A DNA stretch of 64,000 nucleotides from Hippopus hippopus (GCA_946811185.2 OX328102.1:53297619-53361618); one strand, 5' to 3'; shown: positions 50,401-56,609, numbered from the stretch's first letter. The notes: a model not told the origin generated them from the letters alone. A program made the numbers and translations.

Positions 50401-52285
50401 GGTCTTAAATTTTGTAATTTGGTAAAGAGATAACTCTGTACCAGACGACAAAATTTTAGATTGGTCCAAATTGAAAGCATTAGCAGACGACAAAATTAAA
50501 GTGACTCAAAAATTGAGATTTGTTTTGGGAAGGGTAGAAAGCATTGTGGGAAAAGGAGAAAATGCTGGTTACCAGCATTTTCTCCATTTCCCACCATGTT
50601 TTCAGAAGCCTTCTTTCTCAGAGTCATGAAAACCCAGGATTGTTTGGTAAAGAGTTAACCTACAGTAAGTCTTTATAGGCCATATTTTTCTGTCAAGATC
50701 TTGATGAAACTTAGAATGTTTTTCTTGATGCTGTCAGAAGGAAATAAATGATAGCTGAATATTTGTCAGTCTAGGTTAAAAGCTAGAACTTATAATAACA
50801 CTCTGGAGACCTTTTTGTTGACATACGATTGACTTTTGGCCAGATTTTTTTCTTTTGAGAACACGGGTCAAACGTTGACATCTACTCAAGTGCCTTTTTT
50901 TCATACATAAACAATTAAACATTACCAAATGTGACCTTTCACTGGATGTGATTGATATCAAATGAATGATTCAGTACATTTATGGAGACTTTTTTACCCC
51001 TTTACCATCCAACATAATGTTGAGACTTGTACAAGTCAAAAGTATTTGCAGATGACAAGGAAAAGGTAGAAAATGGGTAAAGGTAGAAAGCACAAAGGGA
51101 AAAGGAGAAAATGCTAATTAACAGCATAATCCTACAATATTTTCAAATACTGTCTTCCTTGCGGTTGTTTTAACACAGAATTGTTTGGTAAGACTTAAGC
51201 TGCATTAGGTTTGCTGAGGCACAGTTTTTGTTTGTATCACGGTATGTTTCATTGCACTTATTTTGTGGATAACTTGTTTCCTATAGATCTATTCTTTATT
51301 GTGTGTAAAAACTATGAAAATGTAAGTAAGATGTCAGTACATTTAAACTTTGGTGAAGACAACTGAACAATAAATTTGTTGAAAAAAGAGATATGTATTA
51401 TTGACGTGTCATTGTTGTATTATTGATAAAACCAGCATAGTTGATCCATGGTGTTTGTTTATAGTTTCATAAATTTGAATACACTTGGCTTCATTCTATA
51501 GTATTTATCTATGAACTTTTGTCTTAACTCATGAAAAAAAGAGCAAATTATGATAAAATGATACTCATCTTCAGCGTTATCCTTATTGCACAATATACAC
51601 TTTCGTCTGATTCTTTCTATTTTTCGATGTTTACCGCTTTGATAATAAGATTATGTGATGAAAGTCGTAATTTAGCTATTATATTATGCGATGATCTTTT
51701 CCCTATCACACCAAGTTTCAATTACTATGAGAAAATTAGGCTAATGAAAACATGAAAGATATTGTGGGAAACAATATTCTCACAGTGTTTTCAACCCTTT
51801 TAAAGACAAAACTCATCAAATGAGCTACATATATCTTGTCATCTTTAAATGCTTTCAATATTGACTAGCTCAGCATTTTCTAGTGTGATAAAGGGTAAAC
51901 ACTTTTCAGCCTTTATCATCTATAAAGCATTGCAGACAACAAATTAAATGTGACTCAAATGATGAGTTTTGTCTGTTATAGGGTAGAAAATATTGTGGGA
52001 AAAGACGAAAATGCTGGTTACCACCAATTTCTCTTTTTTCCACAATTTTTTCAAATGGCTTCTTTCTCTGGGTCATTAAACTTGTGATAAAGGAATGAAA
52101 CAAAGGTAAAGGGTTGAACATTACCATACTCCTGTACTTTCATTGACAGAGCCATAAGCATTATATTAGGAGAGCAGTGGAAGTCCTTGTCGGCAGAGAG
52201 AAAACAGCATTATGAAGAAAAAGCAAAGACATTAGCAGATCTACAGAAAAGAAAACATCCAGATTGTTGGAAAAGGAAAAAGTGA
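29483..52285 (+). CDS. HBP1: HMG box-containing protein 1 with N-terminal zinc fingers (complete, eleven coding exons)
   Basis: HBP1 is a sequence-specific repressor/activator that restrains the cell cycle with Rb and Sin3 partners. Eleven exons join in frame to 1572 nt, 523 aa (human about 514). Order: two zinc fingers (residues 39-61 and 70-92), acidic linker, the conserved LTKLAIIATSPQSPLMQ (146-162), a Ser-rich region with SESES, the AXH domain (about 250-405: WPTAVWLCFIKG, YASDGL, CEVDHPFFVKDKG, GIPCCDLSVGDICLPPNHPD), YDFTPEDTSAVLALSSM, and an HMG box (about 452-520: KRPMNAFMLFAQEF to ADLQKRKHPDCWKRKK). AXH and HMG identify it firmly. Zinc fingers are absent from the mammalian protein. 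The start codon has a strong AAGATGG context. Introns are loaded with repeats. Confidence 0.93.
30060..30140 (-). mobile_element. TTAA hairpin MITE, arm B fragment (HBP1 intron 1)
   Basis: TTAACTCTTTACCACATGGC then AGCCTGGTCAAAATTGAAAG; the rest is missing or replaced by the next copy. Confidence 0.6.
30190..30400 (+). mobile_element. TTAA hairpin MITE (HBP1 intron 1)
   Basis: Arm A GACCATGAGAAAGAGGAC, a nearly perfect core (AACATTGTGGGAAAAGGAGA facing CCTTTTCCCACAATGTTTTC), arm B and the intact end GTGTGGTAAAGGGTTAA. Confidence 0.8.
30494..30714 (+). CDS. HBP1: HBP1 exon 2: zinc finger 1 and half of finger 2
   Basis: Acceptor TTTTGTACAG, donor GTAAAC, ends in phase 2. Encodes a basic stretch (SKRPHVKTKR), finger 1 KLKCPEEFCDKVF...GLKYHLQKH (C39-x4-C44-x12-H57-x3-H61) and the first part of finger 2 (FTCRKCCRVFK). 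LKCPE (37-41) is an LxCxE motif. Confidence 0.88.
30736..30959 (-). mobile_element. TTAA hairpin MITE (HBP1 intron 2)
   Basis: TTAACCTCTTTATGATATGG to TGTTTGGTAAAGGGTTAA, core AGAAAATGCTGGTTACCAGC. It begins 21 bp after the exon 2 donor. Confidence 0.8.
30960..31817. other. HBP1 intron 2, nothing recognised
   Basis: No ORF or repeat family recognised. Confidence 0.4.
31818..32013 (-). mobile_element. TTAA hairpin MITE (diverged, HBP1 intron 2)
   Basis: Arm B remnants (AAATGTGGCCTAAATGATGT), GGAGAAAATACTGCTTACCA core and AACACAGGATTACTTGGGG. Confidence 0.6.
32045..32326 (+). CDS. HBP1: HBP1 exon 3: rest of zinc finger 2, acidic linker, SPQSPLM motif
   Basis: Acceptor TATATTTCAG, donor GTATGT, phase 2 at both ends. 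SANGLKYHREKSKC completes finger 2 as C70-x2-C73-x12-H86-x5-C92. The same exon encodes LTKLAIIATSPQSPLMQ, which ties the fingers to HBP1 in one reading frame. Confidence 0.9.
32542..32700. mobile_element. family F repeat fragment
   Basis: AATATATTTGACACAGTTAT, GCCCCATTTTCAACTCGAAA and GCAACTGCACCTAAGTGTTG match parts of 43700-43800 and 49376-49455. Confidence 0.5.
32772..33070 (+). mobile_element. Helentron-like element, 5' fragment
   Basis: TTTTTAGCTCCACTGGCCAA, CATGGCCCAGTGTCCG, ACTTCACAGAAATGATCCTG and CTTGTCTGAAACCATAAGGC match the start of the full copy at 36717-37850. The tandem core and 3' end are missing. Confidence 0.75.
33354..33509 (+). CDS. HBP1: HBP1 exon 4: serine-rich region
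   Basis: In-frame joining requires AG at 33352-33353 (CGAAAG). The better-looking acceptor CTCATAG at 33340 would create a stop. It encodes SGASGSSFDQIISLLYYSSG and EDAGTDSESESPSHDL, aligned with the SESES region of HBP1. Donor GTAAGA, phase 2. The left edge is the least certain junction of the gene. Confidence 0.8.
33643..33868 (+). mobile_element. TTAA hairpin MITE (HBP1 intron 4)
   Basis: TAACCTATTACTAAACATTC, arm A AGTTTTAATGACCCTTGAAA, GAAGAAAATGCTGGTAACCT, arm B ending near AGTGAAATGTAA. Confidence 0.65.
34255..34615. mobile_element. two TTAA hairpin MITE copies back to back (HBP1 intron 4)
   Basis: A partial minus copy (34255-34400, GACCAGCATTTTCTCTTCTT at its end) is followed by a fuller plus copy to GTGGTAAAGAGTTAA at 34615 with core GAAAATGCTGATAACCAGCA. 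Confidence 0.7.
34897..35027 (+). CDS. HBP1: HBP1 exon 5: start of AXH domain
   Basis: Acceptor TTTATTTCAG, donor GTACTT, phase 2 to 1. Encodes SAFSDGCDPH and NWSHKWPTAVWLCFIKG, the W-P-(T/S)-x-V-W signature that opens the HBP1 AXH domain. Confidence 0.92.
35028..35266 (+). mobile_element. TTAA hairpin MITE abutting the exon 5 splice donor
   Basis: The terminus-like CTTTACCTTTCCAAACAATC begins within the donor itself. Core AATATTGTAGGAAAAGGAGA facing CTCCTTTTCCCACAA, arm B GCAAATGCTTTCAGGATAGA, weak right end AGTAAAGGTTTTACC. Confidence 0.7.
35791..35905 (+). CDS. HBP1: HBP1 exon 6: AXH domain
   Basis: Acceptor TCTGATGCAG, donor GTAAGA, phase 1 to 2. Encodes TKVQFTGADSKEWQLVQTLA, including the conserved KEWQ. 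Confidence 0.88.
36208..36405 (-). mobile_element. TTAA hairpin MITE (degenerate)
   Basis: Arm B ATTCTAGACTTGTCAAAATT, eroded core GAGAATATAGATTACTAGCC and CCCAAAATGTTTTCTAG. Confidence 0.55.
36717..37850 (+). mobile_element. Helentron-like / pearl-type element, full copy
   Basis: Starts TTTTAGCTCCACTGGCCGAA, then a GTCC microsatellite (36777-36797), then ~160-bp tandem units marked by ACCAAATTTGGCATGTAGCT at 37004, 37169, 37357 and, diverged, 37514. A 25-bp duplication (ACAAGTTTTACATGGGCTTA) lengthens one unit. It ends with hairpin GGGCCATCATGGCCC followed by TCTTGTTT, the 3' hairpin-plus-short-tail of Helitron/Helentron elements. Confidence 0.8.
37920..38350 (+). repeat. dispersed repeat, inverted copy at 47725-48150
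   Basis: TATAGTCGTGGACAGGAATA here versus the complement of TATTCCTGTCCAAGACTATA at 47818; also AAGTGGGTCAAAACAGCCCA versus GGGCCGTTTTCACCCAC inverted. Non-coding. Confidence 0.6.
38450..38678 (-). mobile_element. TTAA hairpin MITE (HBP1 intron 6)
   Basis: Left half diverged with a small internal duplication (AGAAAACATAGAAACATAG). Core GGGAAAAGGAGAAAATGCTG facing CCCCTTTTCCCACAATG, end TGGTGAAGGGTTAA. Confidence 0.7.
38850..39050 (+). mobile_element. TTAA hairpin MITE (degenerate)
   Basis: ACCCTTTTCCACACAAGCCT, ACATTGTGGGAAAAGGGGAA and arm B GCGAATGCTCTCAGTGTATT. Confidence 0.6.
39131..39279 (+). CDS. HBP1: HBP1 exon 7: AXH domain
   Basis: Acceptor CTGTTTACAG, donor GTGAGA, phase 2 to 1. 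Encodes YASDGLTIKSM, SGQSDLLAMCEVDHPFFVKD, close to the YGSDGL and DHPFYVK blocks of HBP1. Confidence 0.93.
39640..40067. mobile_element. two TTAA hairpin MITE copies (one minus, one plus)
   Basis: First around 39640-39840 (GAAAACATTATGGAAAAAGG). Second 39848-40067 with CCAAACAATCAAATGG, GACCCTTAGGAAAAAGG and an end AGAATTAA. Confidence 0.6.
40085..40847. other. HBP1 intron 7, nothing recognised
   Basis: AT-rich; no supported feature. Confidence 0.4.
40848..41110 (+). mobile_element. tRNA-derived SINE (5' end lost)
   Basis: AATGATGATAGTCATTGCTA, GGGAAAGCAGCCTGTGGCCT and the tail ACATAACTAAAATAATGTTG...GGCTTTAAAAACC follow the same order as the SINE at 581-906. Confidence 0.65.
41111..41965. 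other. HBP1 intron 7, nothing recognised
   Basis: No supported feature. Confidence 0.4.
41970..42135 (-). mobile_element. TTAA hairpin MITE (truncated left)
   Basis: GAAAATTCTGGTTACTAGCA, TTTTCCATAATGTTTTCAAA and AAAACACAGAATTCTTTTG; ends 20 bp before the exon 8 acceptor. Confidence 0.6.
42156..42294 (+). CDS. HBP1: HBP1 exon 8: end of AXH domain
   Basis: Acceptor ACATTTTCAG, donor GTAAGT, phase 1 to 2. Encodes GWSSFSPCKTVTKYGIPCCD and LSVGDICLPPNHPDA, the best conserved HBP1 signature in the window. Confidence 0.95.
42300..43070. other. HBP1 intron 8, nothing recognised
   Basis: No supported feature. Confidence 0.4.
43072..43262 (-). mobile_element. TTAA hairpin MITE (HBP1 intron 8)
   Basis: TTAACCAGAGCATACAGTTT, core GGAAAAGGAGAAACTGCTGG, TTGCCAGCATTTTCTGC; ends 33 bp before exon 9. 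Confidence 0.65.
43295..43349 (+). CDS. HBP1: HBP1 exon 9
   Basis: Acceptor AATATTTCAG, donor GTAAAA, phase 2 to 0. Encodes YDFTPEDTSAVLALSSMK, matching the region just after the AXH domain. Confidence 0.92.
43390..43810 (+). mobile_element. family F element with ~70-bp tandem units
   Basis: CTGCGTCATCGTCGTCTGCG start region, then units marked TACTTCAAACTTGGACAAGT at 43495, 43564 and 43634 (spacing 69-70 bp). Then TTTTTGACACAGATATGCCC, AGCAACTGCAGCTGAG and a CATCAGATGCTCTTGTT end. The simple end and tandem core again suggest a Helentron-type non-autonomous element. Confidence 0.6.
43825..44051 (-). mobile_element. TTAA hairpin MITE
   Basis: Arm B ATTTTAGACGGATCCAAATT, core CACTGTGGGAAAAGGAGAAA, end GTGTGATAAGGAATT. 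Confidence 0.7.
44160..44233. repeat. 36-bp tandem duplication
   Basis: GTAGTTTTGTATCCCTGTAG plus GTTAGTTTTGAAAACT is repeated twice without change. Confidence 0.9.
44480..44709 (-). mobile_element. TTAA hairpin MITE, fused pair, left copy
   Basis: TTAACTCTTTACCAAATGAC to TTGTTTTGTAATAGGTTAA. Core AATATGCTGGTCACCAGCAT. Its right TTAA (44706-44709) is the left TTAA of the next copy. Confidence 0.85.
44706..44927 (-). mobile_element. TTAA hairpin MITE, fused pair, right copy (type example)
   Basis: 222 bp including both TTAA. TIRs TTAACTCTTTACCAAACGAC and GTGTGGTAAAGGGTTAA. The ~66-bp central palindrome is essentially perfect, from GAAAACATTGTGGGAAAAGG through AGAAAATGCTGGTTACCAGC to its mirror ending CCCACAATGTTTTC. 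Confidence 0.9.
45237..45394. mobile_element. ~155-bp foldback element
   Basis: Nearly the whole element is one hairpin: TTTCAGCAGCTTGTGGTTAA on the left pairs with TTAACCACAAGCTGATGAAA on the right, down to an apex CGTGCCTTACGGCACTCG. A few mismatches lie around 45290 and 45340. Confidence 0.8.
45577..45814 (+). mobile_element. TTAA hairpin MITE
   Basis: TTAACCCTTTATCAGGCAAT, an A-rich expansion in arm A, perfect core, and TGGTTTGGTAAAGATTTAA. It is preceded by GAGCCATGCTTTAGGTAAAA, a family G terminus, so it may have inserted in the TTAA of a family G MITE. Confidence 0.8.
45910..46137 (-). mobile_element. TTAA hairpin MITE
   Basis: TTAACCCTGTATCAAACAAC to TGTGTGGTAAAAGGTTAA; arm B GACTTGTCCAAATCCAAAGC; core diverged (AGTAATTACAGTACCAGCAT). 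Confidence 0.75.
46268..46440 (+). CDS. HBP1: HBP1 exon 10: start of HMG box
   Basis: Acceptor TATTATACAG, donor GTTTGT (weak), phase 0 to 2. Encodes a Ser/Lys-rich linker and KVKRPMNAFMLFAQEFRLGY, TKKFPKKDN, helix 1 and the turn of the HMG box. Confidence 0.95.
46505..47115. mobile_element. Helentron-like element inserted in the core of a TTAA hairpin MITE
   Basis: GCATTTGAAAACATTGTGGT up to about 46560 is the left half of a hairpin MITE core, and TTTTCCCGATAATGTTTCCT from about 47030 is the mirrored half. Between them (about 46565-47028) lies an element starting ATACCCGCCACCTACAAAGT with a (TGTC)n stretch and two ~145-bp units marked CTAACTCAA(A/T)AGCTGTTTTACCTAGG at 46663 and 46807. Confidence 0.65.
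47325..47450 (-). mobile_element. TTAA hairpin MITE (arm B and part of core)
   Basis: TTATCCCTTAATCAGGCGAC, TTTTGGACTTGTCTGTAGCG; the core is lost after GTAGGAAACATTCAGACATG. Confidence 0.6.
47470..47720 (+). mobile_element. family F element fragment with two diverged units
   Basis: TGAAGATATTTACTTCAAAC at 47511 and TGAAGATATTTACATCAGAC at 47640; AACTATCAAAAGGGAAACCT as in 43390-43810. Confidence 0.55.
47725..48150 (-). repeat. dispersed repeat, inverted copy of 37920-38350
   Basis: Shares, inverted, the GGACAGGAATA, ATTTTAAAATG and TTGTCCTGCCTATTTTTT blocks. Confidence 0.6.
48151..49340. other. HBP1 intron 10, nothing recognised
   Basis: Short ORFs only, none with a domain or splice support. 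Confidence 0.4.
49376..49470. mobile_element. family F 3' fragment
   Basis: ACATATTTTTGACACAGTAG, CAAGTTGAAATTTTCACTGA, AAGCAACTGCAGCTGAGTG, as in 43700-43790. Confidence 0.55.
49746..49802. mobile_element. GATCAGACTGCAC palindromic mini-MITE
   Basis: TAGATCCAAGATCAGACTGC facing CTGATCTTAATCTATG. Confidence 0.6.
49855..50050 (-). mobile_element. TTAA hairpin MITE
   Basis: TTAACTCTTCACTACATGAT to TGTGTGGTAAAGGGATAA; core GAGAAAATGCTGGTAACCAA. Arm B is shortened. Confidence 0.75.
50198..50433 (+). mobile_element. TTAA hairpin MITE, fused pair, left copy
   Basis: CACCCTTTACAAAACAATAG, arm A AAAGGCCGTAGGGAAAG, diverged core, TTTGGTAAAGAGATAA shared with the next copy. Confidence 0.7.
50429..50658 (-). 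mobile_element. TTAA hairpin MITE, fused pair, right copy
   Basis: GATAACTCTGTACCAGACGA, arm B intact, nearly perfect core, TTGTTTGGTAAAGAGTTAA. The joint TTAA has become GATAA. Confidence 0.8.
50994..51198 (-). mobile_element. TTAA hairpin MITE (damaged)
   Basis: CCCCTTTACCATCCAACATA, arm B GAGACTTGTACAAGTCAAAA, GGGAAAAGGAGAAAATGCTA, end TTGTTTGGTAAGACTTAA. Confidence 0.65.
51199..51725. other. HBP1 intron 10, nothing recognised
   Basis: No supported feature. Confidence 0.4.
51730..52115. mobile_element. two diverged TTAA hairpin MITE copies (plus, then minus)
   Basis: First to 51898 (GATATTGTGGGAAACAATAT with a deleted core centre; GTGATAAAGGGTAAA). Second from 51899 with GTAGAAAATATTGTGGGAAA, AAATGCTGGTTACCACC; ends about 35 bp before the exon 11 acceptor. 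Confidence 0.6.
52150..52285 (+). CDS. HBP1: HBP1 exon 11: end of HMG box and stop
   Basis: Acceptor TTCATTGACAG, phase 2. Encodes AISIILGEQWKSLSAERKQH, YEEKAKTLADLQKRKHPDCW and KRKK, then TGA at 52283-52285. Vertebrate HBP1 also ends shortly after the PDCWKRKR block. Confidence 0.95.
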
Positions 52286-52400
52286 TAGGTCAGTTTACTG
52301 TTTACTTTATTCTTTAACTCTGTATTCTGTATCCTTTGACTCTGCTGGTTGTTGGGGGGAAAAAAAAAGTGATCGGTCAGTTTGCTGTTCACTTTTTTCT

Positions 52401-52630
52401 TTAACCCTTTACCAAACAATTCCTGGGTTTTACGACCCAGAGGAAAGAAGCCTTCTGAAAACATTGTGGGAAAAGGAGAAAATGCTCGTAACCAGCATTT
52501 TCTCCTTTTCCCACAATGTTTTCTACTCTTCTGAAGTCAAGTTTCAATTTTTGAGTCATGTTTATTTTGTCGTCTGCAAATGCTTTCAATTTGGATATGT
52601 CTAAAATTTTGTCGTTTGGTAAAGAGTTAA
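52401..52630 (+). mobile_element. TTAA hairpin MITE, fused pair, left copy (HBP1 3' side)
   Basis: 230 bp. TTAACCCTTTACCAAACAAT to CGTTTGGTAAAGAGTTAA, perfect core except one base, arm B GTCGTCTGCAAATGCTTTCA. It starts 115 bp after the HBP1 stop, so it may be in the 3' UTR. Confidence 0.9.
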
Positions 52631-52853
52631 GGCATAACCAGACAGCCAAGTTTTTGACTTGTCCATATTGAAAGCATTTGCATATAACGAATGAATCTGG
52701 CTCAAATATGGGATTTGTAAAACGTTTGAAGTTGTTGGAAACAGAGAAAATGCTTGTTACCAGCATGTTTTCCTTCTCCTACAATGTTTACAAAAACATT
52801 TTTTCCCAAGGATTGTTCAAACATTAAATTTTTGGTAATTAATTAATTGTTAA
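52627..52853 (-). mobile_element. TTAA hairpin MITE, fused pair, right copy
   Basis: Shares TTAA 52627-52630 with the previous copy. Arm B TTTTTGACTTGTCCATATTG, core GAGAAAATGCTTGTTACCAG, arm A with CCCAAGGATTGTTC, decayed end. Confidence 0.75.
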
Positions 52854-52882
52854 GATGAAAGCTTAGACTTGTCTTTATTCAT

Positions 52883-53110
52883 TTAACTCTTTACCACACA
52901 ATCCCATGTTTTAATGACCCTGAGAAAGAAGCCTGTTGAAAACATTGTGGGAAAAGGAGAAATGCTGGTAACCAGCATTTTCTCCTTTTCCCACAATGTT
53001 TTCTATTCTTTCCCATACAACTTTCAATTTATGAGTCATGTTCATTTTGTCGTCTGCAAATGCTTTCAATTTGGACTTGTCTAAAATTTCTACATTTGGT
53101 ACAGGGTTAA
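52883..53110 (+). mobile_element. TTAA hairpin MITE, fused pair, left copy
   Basis: TTAACTCTTTACCACACAAT to CATTTGGTACAGGGTTAA; arm A TTTTAATGACCCTGAGAAAG; perfect core. Confidence 0.9.
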
Positions 53111-53415
53111 AGATGTTTGCATTCAACAAAGTAAAATGTGGCTCTAAAGATGCTGTTTGTCTTTGAACGGGTAGGTATTCCAGGACTAGAACATTTTTTC
53201 AAGACAGACTTGTACTGTAGGAAAAGTGAATTGAAAAATTTACTCGTCCTTCATTTGGGTTCACTTGCCAAATGGAGAAAAAAAAAGAGCGGAAGTTTTT
53301 CACAAGTAAGAAGAAGAACATGTCAGTTACAGACATTTTACCCTTTTCTCACAATGTTTTAGTGGCCTTCTTCCTGACAGTTGCTATACCACGGGATTAA
53401 TTGGTGAAAGGTTAA
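53107..53415 (-). mobile_element. TTAA hairpin MITE, fused pair, right copy (expanded)
   Basis: Shares TTAA 53107-53110. The core contains ~80 bp of unrelated sequence; right half TTTTCTCACAATGTTTTAGT, end TTGGTGAAAGGTTAA. Confidence 0.6.
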
Positions 53416-53487
53416 AGTACTGTACAGCGATCTCTGCTATTTTTATGATGATTATACTTGTACATGTAATTGTCTTACAAGGTTATC

Positions 53488-53785
53488 TTCTGGGTAGCAC
53501 AGTAACTATTGGTGGCATACAGGACATGGGACCAGGGATCGCTGGCACAAATCCCCATCTCAGTTCAATTTCTTCTGCAGAATTGATAAGGTTCAATCCC
53601 TTCTCCTGGCAGATCAATGTTTTGATGATAGTTATATGGGAAAGCAGCAAGTGGCTTGAGAAGAATGTTGTGCAATGTATTGGTAAACTGATAGAAACTC
53701 AAGGAAAGCATAAATGGGTGAACTTGTTGCTGTGATATAACTGAAATAAGGTTGAAAATGGCATTAAACACCATACAAACTAATA
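53488..53785 (+). mobile_element. tRNA-derived SINE
   Basis: GGGAAAGCAGCAAGTGGCTT, GGAAAGCATAAATGGGTGAA and the tail GATATAACTGAAATAAGGTT...GGCATTAAACACC correspond in order to the SINE at 581-906. The head is diverged. Confidence 0.75.
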
Positions 53786-54140
53786 AATAATGTTGTACTT
53801 TGATATTTATACTTTTTAGCATCATTATATAAGGACTAGTGAATAGATTTTTTCTTTTTCTCGTTTACAGGCAACAGTTAGAGCCATACTAAGTGCTACC
53901 ATAAGTTGTTCACTTCGTTATGTTACGGATGATGCAGTACTATATGATAGTTTTTAATGTGCTATATTGCTTTTAGGTAATTTAATCATTTATTCTTTTT
54001 TTTCATTTTATTATCATTTGTTTTATTTCTTGTTATTGATGATGGTTATTAAATCAAAGTGTTGACCATTTTTGTGCAGATTGATTACACTGGGTTCTAT
54101 GACATTATCAAAACAGAGTTATTTCTGTGTCAGATAACAA
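53786..54140. other. downstream of HBP1, nothing recognised
   Basis: A splice-acceptor-like CTCGTTTACAG at 53860-53870 is followed by no coding continuation. Confidence 0.35.
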
Positions 54141-54146
54141 ATTTTT

Positions 54147-54365
54147 TTAAGTTAAAGGCAAAATTTAGACTTGTTCATATGGAAGGAATTTACAGGCAAT
54201 TATTGAAACATTTTTCACATGACAGTATTTGTCCTTGAATAGGTAGAAAACATTGTGGGAAAAGGAGAAAATGCTGGTAACCAGCATTTTCTTTGTTTCC
54301 CACAATGTTTTCAAAAGCCTTCTGTCTCAGAGTCATTGTAACTCAGGATTGTATTAAAAGGTTAA
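54147..54365 (-). mobile_element. TTAA hairpin MITE
   Basis: Arm B AAATTTAGACTTGTTCATAT, perfect core GAAAATGCTGGTAACCAGCA, arm A ending GTATTAAAAGGTTAA. Confidence 0.75.
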
Positions 54366-54369
54366 TGAT

Positions 54370-54653
54370 ATTGAAAGAGCAGATATCAAAAAAATGTAGC
54401 TCAAATTGAGGGAATTAATAATTGAAACAGAAGAAAACAGTGTGGGGGAAAAAGGAGAAAATACTGATTTCCTCTGTGTGTTCCTGGGCTTTCTATTTTA
54501 GGCTCATAAAAACACAGGGTTGAGTGATCAACAGCTGAAAACAAGGACAGTATTGCATTAGTGACATGCATTAATTTCTCTGCTGATATATTGTCAGCAA
54601 ATGTCTTCAATATGAACGAATCTAAGACTTTATCATCTGGTACAGAGGTAATA
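54370..54653. mobile_element. TTAA hairpin MITE remnants
   Basis: A minus half (54370-54535: GAAAACAGTGTGGGGGAAAA, AAAACACAGGGTTGAGTGA) and an arm B piece (54590-54653: GTCAGCAAATGTCTTCAATA, ATCTGGTACAGAGGTAA). Confidence 0.55.
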
Positions 54654-55150
54654 CAGTGATGTTTTATCCAGCTCTGTGTATTGTCTACATTAATGGACTG
54701 GTGTATTGAAGATTTCAAGACCTAAATAAGACACTGCTTAAAGATTTTCACTACAAATGAACAGGATTTTTGGTCCAAGTCTGTGAGCAAGTAGTGGACT
54801 AAGAAGCTCCAAGATCAGACTGCATGTTTGTTGTGGTCCACTACAGCTATTTTGGTCATGGTGCTAACAGGATTAATAAAATGAAGATTTTTGTGTGCAA
54901 GCTGTATTATTCATTTTTGGGCATTTTTATGATGATATTCATAATGAATGTTTGTAGGGTGGTAAAAGGCTCTTTTCACTCTTTTTTTTTTCTTAAAAAA
55001 AAAAGTTTTTAAATATCACACTATCTAGACATTGAAATATCAAAAAAATTTCATTACCAATCAGAAGGCTTGTATTTGGAATTAAGATCTACAGCAGTAT
55101 CAAGAATAATTGGCAAAAAAGATGCCAGAGAATAGTTGTTTTAGATTTCT

Positions 55151-55368
55151 TTAACCCTTTACCATACAATTCCAAGTTTAAACAACCTTGAGAAAGAAAG
55201 CGTTTGAAAACATTGTGGGAAAGGAGAGTATGCTGGTTACCTGCATTTTTCTCCATTTCCCATAATGTTTTTCAGTATCAGAGAACTCAAGCTCCTTTGT
55301 TCTTATGTTAAGTTTGTTGTGTACAGATGTTTTGAATTTGGTCTAAAAAGTCATTTTGAAGAGGGTTA
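55151..55368 (+). mobile_element. TTAA hairpin MITE
   Basis: TTAACCCTTTACCATACAAT, arm A ACAACCTTGAGAAAG, core GAAAACATTGTGGGAAAGGA; arm B decayed to GAGGGTTAA. Confidence 0.8.
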
Positions 55369-55869
55369 AAACAATATTATTAAAAAAAAAAAAAACTTTA
55401 TAGCAAACACGAAAGAGTTCTAGGGCTGTATGTTACATAATTAGTTAAGTTTGTTTTGCATTGAGTATCACAGTTTTCTTCTTAAGATCTCAATATTTTG
55501 TTGTATAATGTCATTTTGTTTATAATAACAAAGTTTATGATACTGTTTTTGTGAAAGATATTTTTGTTAATGTTCCTTTTGATTATTTATTCATAATTGA
55601 AAAACACCTTTTCGAGAATTGTTTGTTTTTTTAGATGATTGTTGGAAAACTTTTTTTAAATTTACTGAAGGCAAGCAATTGCAATTGAAATATTATTGAT
55701 TAATATAAATTATCGTGTTGATTAGTGTTCACATTACAACATGTTCAGGAAATTTTTATGTTTTTGACAAGGATTATTTTAGACTTTTCATGTAATTATT
55801 GGAAAGCAGTTGGAATGAAGATGTCATAGATATATTTGGTGTTTTTATCATTTTTCTGAGATCATTTCT
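55369..55869. other. intergenic, nothing recognised
   Basis: Very AT-rich; no supported feature. Confidence 0.4.
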
Positions 55870-56119
55870 TTTCCAGACAATAAAGTTTTAGACTGTACTC
55901 ATTGAAAGCATTTGTAGACAACAAAATTAATTCAGTTTAGCTGAAATACTGGAACTTGTCTTTGAAGGTGTTGAGAAAATGTTGGTTACCGGCATTTTCT
56001 CCTTTTCTGAAGACGTTCGTGACCGTTTTTAAGACAAGTTCCAGAATTTTAGCCACATTTATTTGTTGTCTGCTAATGGAGCAGTCTAAAATTTTGTCTT
56101 TACAGTGTAAAGGGTTAAC
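55870..56119. mobile_element. TTAA hairpin MITE with arm B at both ends
   Basis: Left TTTTAGACTGTACTCATTGA and right TTTGTTGTCTGCTAATGGAG, CAGTCTAAAATTTTGTC are both arm B, with the core GTTGGTTACCGGCATTTTC between. A symmetrical derivative, probably recombinant. Confidence 0.6.
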
Positions 56120-56129
56120 TAGTTACCAT

Positions 56130-56357
56130 TTAACCCTTTACCAAACAATCCCTGGATTTTACGACCCAGAGCAAGAAGCCGTCTGAAAACATTGTGGAAA
56201 AAGGAGAAAATGCTGGTAACCAGCATTTTCTCCGTTTCCTACAGTGTTTTCTACTCTTTTAAAGTCAAGTTTCAATTTTTTGAGTCACGTTTATTGTCGT
56301 CTGCAAATGCTTTCATAATGGACAAGTCTGAAATTCTGTCGTTTGGTAAAGAGTTAA
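56130..56357 (+). mobile_element. TTAA hairpin MITE, fused pair, left copy
   Basis: 228 bp. TTAACCCTTTACCAAACAAT to CGTTTGGTAAAGAGTTAA. Close sister of the copy at 52401-52630 (shared TTTTACGACCCAGAG and GTCAAGTTTCAATTTTT). Confidence 0.9.
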
Positions 56358-56572
56358 TAAAGTGTTAGACTTGTCCAAATTGAAAGCATTTGCAGACAAC
56401 AAATCAAATGTGGCTCAAGTGATGAGATTTGTCTCTAAAAGTGAAGAAAACATTATGGTAAAAGGAGAAAATGCTGGTTATCAGCATTTTCTCCTCTTTC
56501 CCTCAATGTTTTTGAGAGGCCCATTTCATCAGGGTCGTTAAAACTTGAGATTTTGTGGATAAGGATTGAATT
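56354..56572 (-). mobile_element. TTAA hairpin MITE, fused pair, right copy
   Basis: Shares TTAA 56354-56357. Arm B TTAGACTTGTCCAAATTGAA, core GAAAATGCTGGTTATCAGCA, arm A CATCAGGGTCGTTAAAACTT. Confidence 0.8.
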
Positions 56573-56609
56573 ATGAATCAGACACTTTCAAAGACATCTC
56601 CCATTTTTA

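Noticed and set aside
53860..53930. A further HBP1 exon after an acceptor-like CTCGTTTACAG
   Set aside because: Exon 11 already ends the protein with a stop after PDCWKRKK, and no conserved peptide follows here.
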